Below are positions 45,391 through 56,174 of a stretch of 64,000 nucleotides of DNA, in pieces. The number at the start of each line of letters is the position of its first letter. The first letter of the stretch is position 1. A program made the position numbers and the translations under genes. This DNA is from Acanthococcus lagerstroemiae (Eukaryota; Arthropoda; Insecta; Hemiptera; Eriococcidae). The notes beneath the pieces were generated by a model. It was not told where the DNA came from. It saw only the letters and a list, made by a program, of their open reading frames with translations, and searched no databases. The DNA is taken from assembly GCA_031841125.1 (NCBI GenBank), contig CM063106.1, positions 8,370,001 to 8,434,000 on the forward strand, read 5' to 3'.

Positions 45391-46190
45391 GAGGGAGAAT
45401 GAAATGACAAGAAATGACCAAATCTGGCCAAGAAACTAAGCATATCCAAGGACGCAGCGAGAGTGGATGTGAAGGTATAACACCTCCGCAAATTTTTCGG
45501 AGCCTGTATTTTTCGACAAATTCGGCCACGTTCATCTCTTTTTTCATTTTTATATCTTGTACCAAGTCGGCATTTTTCGGTTAAGTTTTCTCAGCTCCAT
45601 TTCGTCGGCTTTTTGAACATTAGTCTGCAAAATATATATACACCAATAATAAGTCGTTGAGCTTATTTTTTCCCTTGAAAGATTTTCGGTGCCGAGTCTC
45701 GGAATTTTCGAATTAACCCTTAGTCCGCATGCTAATTGAGGCTTGCAGTGCCTTTGAGCATATTTGATCAAATCTGACTGCGAATGACCTGAAATGACTA
45801 AATTTGACCACCCAATCACCCTATCAAAACCGAATACAACTTTGAAAATTGAAATTAATCAAAAAATTGGGCCGGTGTCAATAATCCCCCCCCCCCTCCC
45901 CGTGAGAAAAGACAATTTAGTGTGGCTTTTTTGACCGAAAAATCGCCAATTATGTTCCACCTTTTCTCCAGGTGTATCATGTGAGCCTGACGTCCCGAAA
46001 CAAACATCTTTTTGGCTCCTCTTTGAACCAGGTATGGAAAAAGAGTCGCTGTCATCGAATTTCCAAGTTTTTCATTCTGTCGACTACGCTGGATATTCTG
46101 ACGCAGGAGGATAAGGGGTGGCGTGATAAACTGCCTATTTTGCCCGATTTCTTTTCCAGAACCGATCAAAACTGGTTCATTTTTAGGGTC
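45391..46190. other. No gene recognised; C-run and GACC words
   Basis: AAATGACC-type words continue to about 45815. A C-run lies near 45887-45900. CCGATTTCTTTTCCAG near 46145 resembles the CTGATTTCTTTTCCAG near 47318, hinting that the 46.2-47.3 kb segment is bounded by related sequence. Confidence 0.3.
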
Positions 46191-46314
46191 GGCTACAAGT
46201 AGCCGAGCCTATTGCAATCACTTTTTTTCTTCTTATCTAGTTTTCGCCGACTCCACAAGAGGGCGCAAGGCACCTTAGCATTAGTGTTTATTTGCTCACT
46301 AGTAGCCGATGCGT

Positions 46315-46360
46315 GATAATTGTTTGCTAATCATTTGATGTTTTTCGGGTCGGCTAGGAG
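46315..46360 (+). repeat. 46-bp direct repeat, left copy
   Basis: The copy runs from GATAATTGTTTGCTAATCAT to GGCTAGGAG and matches 46992-47037 with two differences. Just upstream, the hairpin TCGGCTACAAGTAGCCGA (46193-46210) and a CATTAGTGTTTAT word shared with 46375 show further local duplication. Confidence 0.85.
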
Positions 46361-46546
46361 GTAGGAGGCGTCAGCATTAGTGTTTATGTTTAGTGTTCTG
46401 TTTGATTACTGCGTAGAACACATTAAAATGGAAAATGAATTCTGAACGCATTAAACGGAATAATACAAAAAAGGAATTCTCGTTATCTTTATGGGTTTTG
46501 GAATAAGCGGTGTGTTCTGTCGTTCTGCGTTGATTGGGTATTTTTT

Positions 46547-46792
46547 GTGAAAGTTTTTATTAGGGTAATCGAAGCCGTTAACATTCAATTACATGGTTTT
46601 GATTATTTTATGATTAATGATAACTATTATCAAGCGATTTTCTATCGTTCTTATTTCAATGCTGAGTTTTTAGCGCATGAAGAGTTACGATTTCCCCATC
46701 CTAAGATGCCACCTGAATTGGTTGAATTGAGTAATGTTTTTTGTCGCCAGTTACCAGTAGTAGTGACAAGCGAACAAGTTGTAATGTACTAG
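46547..46792 (+). other. Unidentified 81-codon frame in an AT-rich cassette
   Basis: The frame reads INDNYYQAIFYRSYFNAEFL, then AHEELRFPHPKMPPELVELS and NVFCRQLPVV. It has normal amino-acid variety, unlike repeat-derived frames nearby, and strongly T/A-ending codons. It starts at a GTG at 46547; the first in-frame ATG is at 46610, so a eukaryotic start is uncertain. It lies between 46-bp direct repeats, in the middle of a T/A-rich segment. I do not recognise the family; a decayed mobile-element or viral-type protein, or a horizontally acquired piece, are all possible. It may be chance. Confidence 0.35.
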
Positions 46793-46991
46793 CATGTAAA
46801 GATATTATCAGCTTATCAGTAAATCAGTATGTTGAAGTGCACATTATGTTTGTACCGATGTCTTGTGTAATATTATTCAGACAAATCAGTCATAGGATGT
46901 ATGTATGTCATACCTGTGCATATAATTATTATCAAGGGAACAGAGAATCTGCTAGCGTGAATATTATGTTGTTTTCATTCCCTTAGAAGTG

Positions 46992-47037
46992 GATAATTGT
47001 TTGCTAATCATTTGATGTTTTTAGGGTCAGCTAGGAG
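46992..47037 (+). repeat. 46-bp direct repeat, right copy
   Basis: This is the partner of 46315-46360, 677 bp downstream. It is too long for a target duplication. It could be an eroded terminal direct repeat or the mark of a tandem duplication. Confidence 0.85.
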
Positions 47038-47150
47038 TAGTGTTGGTCTGCTCTTCAGAATGAAATCTTCGACCAGATGCTCGAAATGCGAATGTTGCGG
47101 AGCCTGCAGCTTCGCAGTCTGAAGCCTTTTTGAACCTACCATATGCTGTT

Positions 47151-47151
<1 letters not shown>

Positions 47152-47223
<72 letters not shown>
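47152..47223. repeat. (TG)n microsatellite
   Basis: About 35 uninterrupted TG units. No interruption is seen, so it is likely highly polymorphic. Confidence 0.98.
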
Positions 47224-47225
<2 letters not shown>

Positions 47226-48528
47226 TGTTATCCCAATTACCTTTCCTCTATCAGCTCTTATAATATATCCCGGAATAAAATACCTGAAACATGATTACCA
47301 ATAGGTCTTTTTCCTGATTTCTTTTCCAGGGACCGCTTATAAGAGATAGGCTAGTCTCTAATTTTTCAGTCGAGAGCCGACCCTCTTCCAGCAGCTAGCT
47401 GCTTGTTCTTACTTTCCTTCGGTAAATATCTCGTTGGCTTCAAAATATGAAGACAGATGACAATTGAGGTTCCTAGAAAGGTACTCTTGAGTTGCCCGTG
47501 TGTGTACACATGAAAACTGAAACTAATTGGTCGCCCTGTCGGCCAACTTTTCTCGTGTTTTCGCTTCGTAAAACGATGTGGTATCGTTTCACTTGGGCAT
47601 GCTTTTCGTACAAGTATAAAATCTAATTTGAGTAGCGCCTGTACGACGGCACCACCTGTACCAGACTCGCTCGCGTTTCCTCCGACTGCATCAGCAGCGT
47701 CGAGCCGCCCCGTAAACTTTTCATTCGTGTTTTAACTCTTTCGCTTTTACCGCTCCTCCGGCGCTTGTATAGCATTCCCAATTCAAAAGAACTTTTTAGA
47801 ACCACTAAAATTAAAAACGAGTGTCAGTGAGGACGCTGGTGCTGGTGTCTTGCCGAACAACGGGAGAGAAGAAACGAGGCGTGGAATACGAAGAGAAAGG
47901 TTTTATGATAGTTTAATTAAAACGGTTGCCGCTTCTCCAAAAGAAGCAACCGAAAAGATTTTTCAACTTGAATCAAATTAAATGAGATATGAAGAAGAAG
48001 AAGATTGAAGGTTTCTTTTTAGGCTTTCCGATGTTGCGCTTTCTCTTTTCGCCCGGCCCGGCCCAACGTTTTCTCTCCCAAATCCCAACCAACAACCAAA
48101 TATTTGCTTTTTATTCCTTAAGACCTTCTGCCCCTCCTTCGCGACTTCGTTCTCACTCACTGTTTCCCTTTTTCGTGTTATTATTAACGCGGTATTTCCT
48201 CTTCTATTTTTTCATTGCCTCTACCTAAATTAAGTAAACCGGAGCGTATAGAAAAACGGAAAATTTTCTCGTCGTTAATTTGCCGGCGATTGAATTCTGG
48301 TTGTTTTTTTCCCCGTCTCTTTCTCGTTTCGTATTTTGTTTTTCGAAAATAATTAAAATTGTAATCTTCGACAGAACTCTTTTTTTCGTTTTTTCTAATC
48401 CCGCGCGTGCTAACGCGGCGACGCCCGACGGTAGTTCCGGGAAAAGGCACTCGGCACTCGTACACCGTCGTGTAGTTCTGTTAATTTGTAAAAATCAGTT
48501 CGTCGAATCCATACAGAGAGCAGCCCCT

Positions 48529-48530
<2 letters not shown>
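47224..48530. other. No gene recognised; CpG-rich unique block
   Basis: From about 47620 the sequence is CpG-rich. A minus-strand frame at 47636-47770 (SGKSERVKTRMKSLRGGSTL then LMQSEETRASLVQVVPSYRR to a TAG) looks protein-like and has a weak acceptor (CTATACAAG) upstream, but all frames are open here because of composition. It is recorded as a very weak exon candidate only. Confidence 0.25.

Positions 48531-48577
<47 letters not shown>
48531..48577. repeat. (AT)n microsatellite
   Basis: About 23 uninterrupted AT units within CpG-rich unique sequence. Confidence 0.98.
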
Positions 48578-48580
<3 letters not shown>

Positions 48581-50600
48581 CGTTTTATGGCGGAAATATA
48601 AGTTATTATATCAATCTATCGACGGATTCTACCTTCGCGGCACCCTCTCCCTCTAATGTCAATATAAGCTGGGTAATAAAAATGCTTTACTACGTATAAT
48701 AAATGACTTTGTTTCATCCGAGTTATTCTGGTGTGATTCGTCTTCGCCTTGTTCGTCCGTATATAATACGCTTTTTGAAATCGCAGGGAATACGAAATGG
48801 TTCATTCGTTTGATTAACCTAAAAGTGTTTTCCACTTCGCGCTCGTTGGTCGGTCGAAAAATCGTATACACGGATACGGATACGGATAAGCTCGGCGAAT
48901 CTAGTCGACGAATGTCTGAGATGCTAGAGTGGTTAGTTGTCAGTCGATCCACAGTGGTTGGTTGATAGTTCGTTCCACACACCGAATAAACGAAACTTTT
49001 TTCGCCGTAGACATTCAATAATAGAAGTCGAAAATTTGTGTGGCGTAATATTGGGGGAGGGGGAGAAGTGATAATCGAATACCTATGTCGACATTAGCAT
49101 ATAACGTCGTTCGGTGTATATCGACGTTAACGACTTCGAAATTTCAGTTTCTTCGGATATACCCGAGCATACGAGATATAAAAATTCGAGGACAATCGCC
49201 GAATTTTTCTGCAGCTAGTTTTCTTCTGCTCGTTTCTTCGCCACAAACTGTGTCATTGGAAAGTTTTTTTGGCAACATTTTTTTCACTGACCCGTAACGG
49301 ATTTCCGGTTTAACAATGGATGACGCAACGTGTCAATTTTGGATTTGATTTCGTTCTTCTGTCGTGTTTCGAAAGAAAAAATAGAATCGGCGAAGTTTGG
49401 CCTTTTTTCAGCCGATAGGTCGCAGATTCTTCGGAGTCCCTCAGTTTTAACAGATTGAGTTAACAGGAAGACGAGGGATTAATCGTACAGTTTTAACGTA
49501 TCCATTGCAACAAGGGCTGGCAGCTTGATACAGAGATGGACGAAGTGAGAAATAGAAAACGAGAAATTATCTGTAGGTGTATTCGAATCTTTGGATGAGG
49601 ATCTTACTTCAGTACTAGCGGATGGCCCTTGTTTTAGAAATTTTAAAAACTGAGCTGACAATCCGTCTATATTTTAATAATGACCATTATTTTGAGGTTG
49701 TGTTTAATGAAAATGTTTCTGTAGTTTGAAGTTCAATGTTGAAGATAGTTTCTTCATTTGACCCCTTGTAGTCCGACCAAAGATGGTTCCACTTGAAGAA
49801 ATATCAGTGTTATAATAATTTAATTATTGGAACCCACTTTAGTAGACCCCAAACGATTTTTTTTACAGGACTTAGTGCCTAAATCGGCTATACCCTATTT
49901 ACATATACTGGGAATTAAATTAAAAAACTACCATCAAAATCGAATCCAGTAAACTACTCAACCTAAATATTGAATGAAATCTCGAAACAAAATGGTCATT
50001 ACCGTTCACTCGCATCAGTCGTACAGTGTCCAGTGATAAACATGCGCCCAGAGCTCAGTTGGAGGACTTTGTGGACCCCTATGGTACTTTTAGTGTGGGA
50101 GGGGAGTTGAAATTTGACTTTAGAAATTAACTTCCCAACTTGGAAAAACCATATGCAAAAGATATGTATTGGAGTAAATGTTACCCCTCTGTATCTTATA
50201 AAGTTGTTAAATAAACTCCACCGTGTGTCTTCCCAAATCACTCCACCTATTTGGTCACCTGTTGTGTGTTACATACTTAACATGATGTAAGGGCAAGCGC
50301 CCCTAACCTCGAATTCAGAGCTCTTCTATTTCGGAAGTATCGATACGAAAGATATTCACCCCAGTGTGTCTTATACGGGTTAATTCGGAACCCTGTTTAC
50401 TATGGACCCCTCGGGAATCGGATCCAAAAACTACTATCTAATTTGAACTTTGCGACCTTGAAGCCCTATACATTGACTACTATTGTAAAATGTAGTTTTT
50501 GTGACGTTGTAAGCTATTTACAAGAAAAATATCAAGGATAAGGAAACTCAAAGTAATATTCGGAATCAACCAATATCATCTGAGGAAACTGTGTTGCCTT
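48578..50600. other. No gene recognised; CpG-rich to about 49.3 kb
   Basis: 48578-49320 continues the CpG-rich unique block with frames such as 48659-49018 on the minus strand that have no domain. 49320-50600 is AT-rich with nothing supportable. Confidence 0.3.
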
Positions 50601-50669
50601 TAAAAATAAATATTTTTGAGTAAAAATCAATTTTTAAAAATTGAATCTTTCGTGACCTAAATTTGAAAA

Positions 50670-51475
50670 TTCCTCAAAATTTCAACTTTGAAAATTTAGG
50701 AATGAAACGATCGAAATGGTGGACAAATTCGTATTTTTTTTTTGGCTATCCTGCTTTTCAGCATCTTTTCTAGCCCTGGAATTCGCCCTTTCGAGCATTA
50801 CCTGGGAGGTGGTTAGGGCTGTCTTCAGCCCTCTTCCCTTCTAGCCGAAAAAGCGGCCGAGGTCGAAATCTGGCGAGTTGCTACGTGGGCTCGAACTTGA
50901 AACCTCCGGATTCAGAGACCAACGCACTATCCACTCGACCAACCAGAAGTTCGTATATCTAAGCGAAACGATGAAAATGGATAGTGATTTTGGTGCAGAG
51001 ATTTCGAGACGTATATAGGTATCGTGGACCGCATATTCTGGGACAGAAGGAATTTTGAGAAATCCCGAAGTACTCATATGCTTGAGGAGACGAATAATAA
51101 TAAATTAATGCATTAACTCAGTGATGATATACGCTAGCGAGACATGGGCCTTGACCAAAAACCTGGAATATTGACTGACGAAAATGCAGAGGAAAATGGA
51201 AAGGTTGATACTAGGGATAACTCTCAAGGATAAATGGACGGTGAAGCAGATACGAGAAAAAACTGGAATGATTGACATAGTGGAAATGGTGAGACAGAGC
51301 AAGTGAAAATGGATGGGACAAGTGGCTCGAAGCGAAGAGAATCGATTAATCTCAGGAATGATTAAATGGAAACCGGAGCGAAAAAGGGCAATTGTGGGGG
51401 GGCAGAGATTGGTGGTCGGTGGTGCAGGACCGAAGAGTCTGGAAAGTGAAAGGGGAGGCCTTCATCTAGCAGTGG
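50670..51475 (+). pseudogene. LINE reverse-transcriptase C-terminal remnant
   Basis: Plus-strand frames encode, in order, a MVDKFVYLSET segment (split by the SINE at 50735-50946), DFGAEISRRI, a degraded LRNPEVLICLRRR segment, YASETWALTKNLE, KMQRKMERLILGITLKDKWT, VKQIREKTGMIDIVEMVRQS and KWMGQVARSEE. This succession (F-x-YLGS; E-I-x-R-R-I; Y-G-S-E-T-W; QR-ME-R-LG-T-x-D; W-x-GHVAR) is the end of the reverse-transcriptase and C-terminal region of non-LTR elements of the RTE/jockey-like class (endonuclease-reverse transcriptases common in insect genomes). Stops after LE and SK and frameshifts make it dead. The N-terminal endonuclease and catalytic motif are absent. Confidence 0.85.
50735..50946 (-). 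mobile_element. tRNA-derived SINE inserted into the LINE
   Basis: A minus-strand SINE, 212 bp long, almost the same length as the copy at 16646-16859. Direct repeats AAATTCGTAT (50725-50734) and AAGTTCGTAT (50947-50956) flank it, and removing it restores the LINE phrase MVDKFVYL. Read on the minus strand: GGTTGGTCGAGTGGATAGTG head with A-box, AAGTTCGAGCCC B-box, CGACCTCGGCCG, GACAGCCCTAACC and CTCGAAAGGGCGAATTCC. The T-run at 50735-50744 is its A-rich tail. Confidence 0.93.
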
Positions 51476-52480
51476 ATTGGAAATATGTAAGGGTCGACAG
51501 AGCAAAAATAAGTAAAAGGAAAAAAAATTTTTTTTAAACATCGAGAATTTCATGTATTTTTAGGACATGTTGATGACAACTCTGTCATGTCTTATAGTGA
51601 GGGCATTTTCTGATTATGAACATATTTCGAAAAAATCCTTACGCAAATCCTGTGTTAAACTTCAGTGCTTTTGAGGTGCAGTTTATTATTTTCCAAAGAT
51701 TTCGAATTCGTGGTGGTAGTATCTTTAAGTCATAAGGAAAAAATTTAGGAAAATTGTGACTTCAGTTTCAAAAATTTCTAGAATAAGGACCATGCGAATA
51801 GGTAGGTGCTGGCTGCTTGAACAATAAGAAAAAGTTCTTCAGAGAGCTCTCTTACTTGGCTGCAGGCATACTAGGATTACCTGTGCATCCCATGTGATCA
51901 GTTCGCCCAGGTGTTGAATTGGACAAACGTGAACGTCTTTTTCAATCCTGTATAACTGTCCTCAGTGATGGCGATCGCTCATTGTATTGGTGGTGGTGGT
52001 GGTGGTGGTGACGGTGGTGGTGAGAAGAGGAGAAAAATGTATCCAAAATCCTGTTTTTTGAAACTATGATTATTGAGTCTAAAAACACTCCATTTCTCGA
52101 TAAATAGGTAAAGGTTTTCTTCGCTCCTAACTATTTTGTAAGGGAAAGGGGTGTTGTCAAAGCCCTAAATTTTTTGTGCGGAAAGCAGATCTAGCTGAAA
52201 CCCAGAGGGTCTGCACTAGTGGTCTTACGTTTTACCTTCTTTTTGAAATACAAAAAATGATTGCGAGGTTTCTGGAGGAGGAAATATTCGGGGGAAATGA
52301 AGGTTGGAACTCGATGTTCCAACTGCGTCCAGTAGAAAGAAGTGAAATGTTGACTTTTTTCTAGTGACAAAAGAAAGTACATATTCGATTTTGAATGTGA
52401 TACTGTGTAGCAGACTGAAATTCCGAGTTCAACAAGTTTGGTGTGAATTGGACGACACAGATTCTAGTAAGACTTTCTTG
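51476..52480. other. No gene; one TGG microsatellite
   Basis: AT-rich sequence with short frames. Only the (TGG)n tract at 51988-52022 stands out. Confidence 0.35.
51988..52022. repeat. (TGG)n microsatellite
   Basis: About eight perfect TGG units, one ACGG interruption, then further TGG units. Confidence 0.95.
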
Positions 52481-52935
52481 GGGCTCGTTACGATTCATTG
52501 AACCTTTCTTAGGATTCATTAAAACTCATGTAGCCTCCATTTGTATTAATTAAGACTCGTTCACAGCAACACCGTCTAGAAATTTTGAGGCGCTTCGAAA
52601 TAATAAATCAAGAGAGGGGGAGCACGCGCTAACAGCATCCACTATCTCATCATTTTTTAAAGTCGATACGAGGATACGTCATTTATTTTTGTGATGGAAA
52701 AAACCATAGAAATCTTATTTCCTCGTGAGTAATTAAAAATCCTTCAATTTTCATCTGGATTCGTACTACCGTGGGGCTTGGGAAGTAGAAAGAACTGCCC
52801 CCTTTGTCCCTTCTTCTGTGCAGTCCTGATTCAGATGTTCTTAGAGTCTTCGAGACGTTAAGACTCAATATTATTGAAAAACTCATTTCTGAACTCTTTT
52901 AAAATTATCTGAAACTCACTCATGTCCTTCAAATA
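52480..52935. repeat. Degenerate AGACTC/ATTCA fields
   Basis: Two short fields, 52480-52575 (GGATTCATTAAAACTCATGTAG, TTAAGACTCGTTCA) and 52815-52935 (ATTCAGATGTTCTTAGAGTC, TTAAGACTCAATATT). The middle part is unrelated AT-rich sequence. Confidence 0.5.
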
Positions 52936-54744
52936 CTCTTTAAGGCCTATTGGAATTTAGAATCCATTTTTAAACGCTCTCTGAGCGTCGACCTTGGTTT
53001 TGAACCTGAGTTTTTCTGTGAAGGGAGAAGGTTGTCGACTTGAAAACTGACATGTATCATCAGTTTCATTGTTCTACGGCCATACTGTACAAAATAAAGT
53101 AACCAAAAAGATGTGAGTGGTAAGTACGTTAGTACTATTGGCAACACATTTAAAATTGAACAGGAAGAAAGAAAAAGAAATTTCCGCGAAATTGTTCTGG
53201 AATTTATTACGCCTACATTCTCGAAATTTGAAAGCGAAGAGCTAATCTGGAAGTATGAGTGTAGATACTTGATTATGTTACGAGTGATGAATTCTTAGCT
53301 TCCGATTTCGGTTCAATTTAATATCATGGTCTTGAAAATAAAATCAATGTACCGTAAGAATTCATCGTATGTTGTCTGAAGAAGAGAGAAACTTTTTCAA
53401 TTTCCTACAAAATTGAGAAGAATTTCCTTTCCCAGTTTTCCTACTCGTATTTTTTCTACATCAAAAGTAAAAAATATTTAGGCCAATTCGTGGGAAAATT
53501 AATTACTTGTATATATTTTCTCTTGAATCTTTTTCTTCTCCTCTCTTCCACCCGCTCCACCCCCTAATAAGAGATATTTTAAATCACAAAGTATACCTCA
53601 TGGTCCCTCCATGTGTAGACTGCGATGGTTCATTCCAAAGACACTTCGCCATTTTTGTGAAATTGCCGTCGTACTAGTTGGAAATTTTATTTCAAGTTAT
53701 CTTGATTGGAAAACAGCTACATTTTTCGTTGTATAAACCCAAGACCCGGTCAACACTGCTACTGAAAAGAAAAATTACAGGATCCCAGTGATAGAGGGAT
53801 AGAAAGACGGAGAAACAGCCTGATAAGGAGAGCCCGTCAGGTATGATGGTCCGGTGGGTAAGATAATCAGCAAACTGACAGTCAGTCTGGGAAACGCTAG
53901 GGCCTTTTAGAACATTCATAAGTCTGGGAAACGCTAAGATCTTAGACAGACAGACAGCCAAACAAAGAGACAGACCAGCAGGCGTAGTCAGCCAGCATGA
54001 GCATGTCAGGAGGTTAGCCAGGTTAGTCTGTTTGTTTGTTCGTCCATTGGTTTCCTCAAGTCTTTTCTAAAAAACAAAATGGATGAAAGAGCCGACGTCT
54101 AGGATCAAAAGCCAAAATCTTCATCCATCAAAATCTGCAATCCTGCCGCCGAAAAAGCAAAAGTAATTCGGGGATCACGAGCCATAGTTGGACCGTGAAA
54201 CAACGGAGGTGGGGACGCAGTGTCCTAGTTAAACCCTTGCATAGAAACTTGGATCTGCCAGACTACTTGTCCGTTCGTCTAAGCTTCAAAAGTCTTTCTC
54301 CAGAACCCCCGAAAAAGTCTGGGACGGGGGAATCCCTTCTTGACAGGCCTGGAATCGCAGTGTCATTTTCCCTGCCCAGTTGATGCTATGATAATTCATC
54401 AGCCTTACACCGGCCGCACTCTCCTGCCCAGCTCTAAAAGCGACCTCGCTAAACGGGTAGCACTTTTCTCGCACCCTCTTCTTAATCTGCGGCAGCACTT
54501 ACGCTCTCAGTTTCTCAGTGCTAAACACGGTGTAATTGAATAAAGCGCGGTAAAGCATATCGCGTGTAACGCATTTACGGGCTGCAAATTTAATAACGAG
54601 AATGAATCGTACTCGAACTACGACACCGATTCCTTTTCTCGCCAAATGTCCTTCTTCATGTCGACCAGCACTCGCAGTCGACCGACATTCGGTAATTACG
54701 ATCTTCGTCTATGGCTGACTAGGCGAACCGAATCACTGATGCGA
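52936..54744. other. No gene; degenerate CAGACAGAC tract at about 53870-54050
   Basis: A local direct repeat GTCTGGGAAACGCTARG occurs at about 53884 and 53930, within a tract of CAGACAGACAGCC and GTCAGTTTGC-type words that complements the TGTCTG field at the window start. Frames are short. 54540-54750 begins a CpG-rich block. Confidence 0.35.
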
Positions 54745-54840
54745 CTGTGTGCCAGGACAGGACGGTAAGAACTCGGAACCAGGACAAGGGACAGAGGACA
54801 GAGTGGGGCACGATAGGACAGGGCAGGACAGGATAGGAGT
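54745..54840. repeat. AGGACAGG minisatellite-like tract
   Basis: Short units around AGGACAGG, GGACAGAGG and GATAGGACAGGGCAGGACAG repeat with small changes. The minus-strand complement encodes a biased Cys/Pro/Leu frame of no meaning. Confidence 0.55.
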
Positions 54841-55477
54841 TGGAAACAATCATCGCTGCGATATTGTTCACGTCGTGCGAAATGAAAACGCAATGCGAAG
54901 TGGAAGGAAAAAAATCCTGATGTACTCTGCGAGAGAAAAATGTACGAAGATTGAGAGTGGAGACGGAGTAGGAGGGGGGAAAAGTAACAAAAGAAAATAG
55001 CTTCTGTTTGGAAGTTTCTTCGCGTATAAATAACTTTTTGTGTTGTCGACGACAAGCGAAAAAGATTACAAAAGACAGCGGCCTGGCTGTGCCGGAGATC
55101 CGACCCCGGCGAAGGAGCGTTACATTTTCCAGTAATATACGTTATTAAGGTGGTTTATTCAATTAACAATGACGTCGCTAAGAAAACTGTCTAAAGCAGA
55201 TATCAGGTTGTTATACGAACCCTTAACTATGTAATACACTTTGCCACTTGGTTGCACCACCGAAACGTTGAAAGAATTTTAAGTGGCACCGGTTAGAAGA
55301 AGAAAGCGTACGCGGTGACATCGTCTCCGCTGTATCTAACTTCTCAAATTGAATTACATACGTCGGACGGCCATCGAGTCTCGCTCTGGCTTCGCTTTCA
55401 CCTTTGAACTTGAGAAAGCGCGGGTCGGTCGTTCGATGAAATTGTGTACCCTGTATGGGACGACGACTTGTACTTAC

Positions 55478-55536
55478 TTCTTCAATTTGTGGCGGCAAAG
55501 GTGCAAAATATACTCGGCGCTCTGCGCATCGCTCAT
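55478..55536 (-). other. Candidate first coding exon of unknown gene
   Basis: On the minus strand an ATG in fair context (CAATATGAGC) opens the frame MSDAQSAEYILHLCRHKLK, which runs into a consensus donor (GAAGAA then GTAAGTAC). The stretch is CpG-rich, has varied residues, and ends in codon phase 2. About 520 bp downstream on the same strand is a strong acceptor (TACATTTTTCTCTCGCAG at about 54930) after which the frame stays open for about 65 codons, but that part reads through the AGGACAGG tract and is unconvincing. No family is recognised; true continuation could lie elsewhere. A second minus-strand frame (55223-55624) overlaps. Confidence 0.35.
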
Positions 55537-55562
55537 ATTGCGAAAGCCAGACACGGATGCGC

Positions 55563-55967
55563 AGAGTGGGCAACGGAGTAGTTGCCCCTCTCAGAGAAGT
55601 AAATTTGGTGTGGAAATGATGCAATGTTTCTTAGTCAGTAGATCGTTCGAAACTTGCAATTTTTTTCCATTCACTCAGGTATCATGTGAAGGACGTCAAG
55701 AAATCTGAGCATTCGAGGAGGTCAAATCCTATATGTACTTTTTTAATCGTCCTTTTCAGAATTGCTTCTGAAAGTCCCATTGTCAAAATATTGATTTCCA
55801 AGTTCACGAAATCCGGCCTGGAGGACCAATTTGGTAAGCTTGGTGAAAGAAAAGAAAGAAGAAAAATCACGAGAAGATCGGAAAATCGGATGTGTGAATC
55901 TACAAGTAAGGTTCGGGATGCGGATCTTGAATGCTGATCTGATTCTTCAGTTTTCTGAAGGCTCTTT
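55563..55967 (+). repeat. Tandem duplication, copy 1 (405 bp)
   Basis: Blocks TTGCCCCTCTCAGAGAAGTA, AACTTGCAATTTTTT, CAGGTATCATGTGAAGGACG, TCCGGCCTGGAGGACCAATT, TGGTAAGCTTGGTGAAAGAA and ATCGGAAAATCGGATGTGTG recur in the same order in copy 2, which begins immediately after. The copies are fairly diverged. It has no coding potential. Confidence 0.88.
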
Positions 55968-56174
55968 AGAGTGGACCACAGGTTAATTGCCCCTCTCAGA
56001 GAAATGAATTTGATGTGGAAATGATTCAATATTCCTTAGTGAGTAGATTGTTCAAAACTTGCAATTTTTTCTTCTCCACGCAGGTATCATGTTGAGGACG
56101 TCAAAATAATCTGAGCACTCGAAAAGGTCAAATCCCATGTACCTTTTTTATTGTTCTTTTCATGATTCCTTCTG

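Noticed and set aside
47636..47770. Minus-strand frame ending LVQVVPSYRRYSN as an exon
   Set aside because: It looks protein-like, but all frames are open in this CpG-rich stretch and the acceptor is weak, so it is only mentioned in the interval note.
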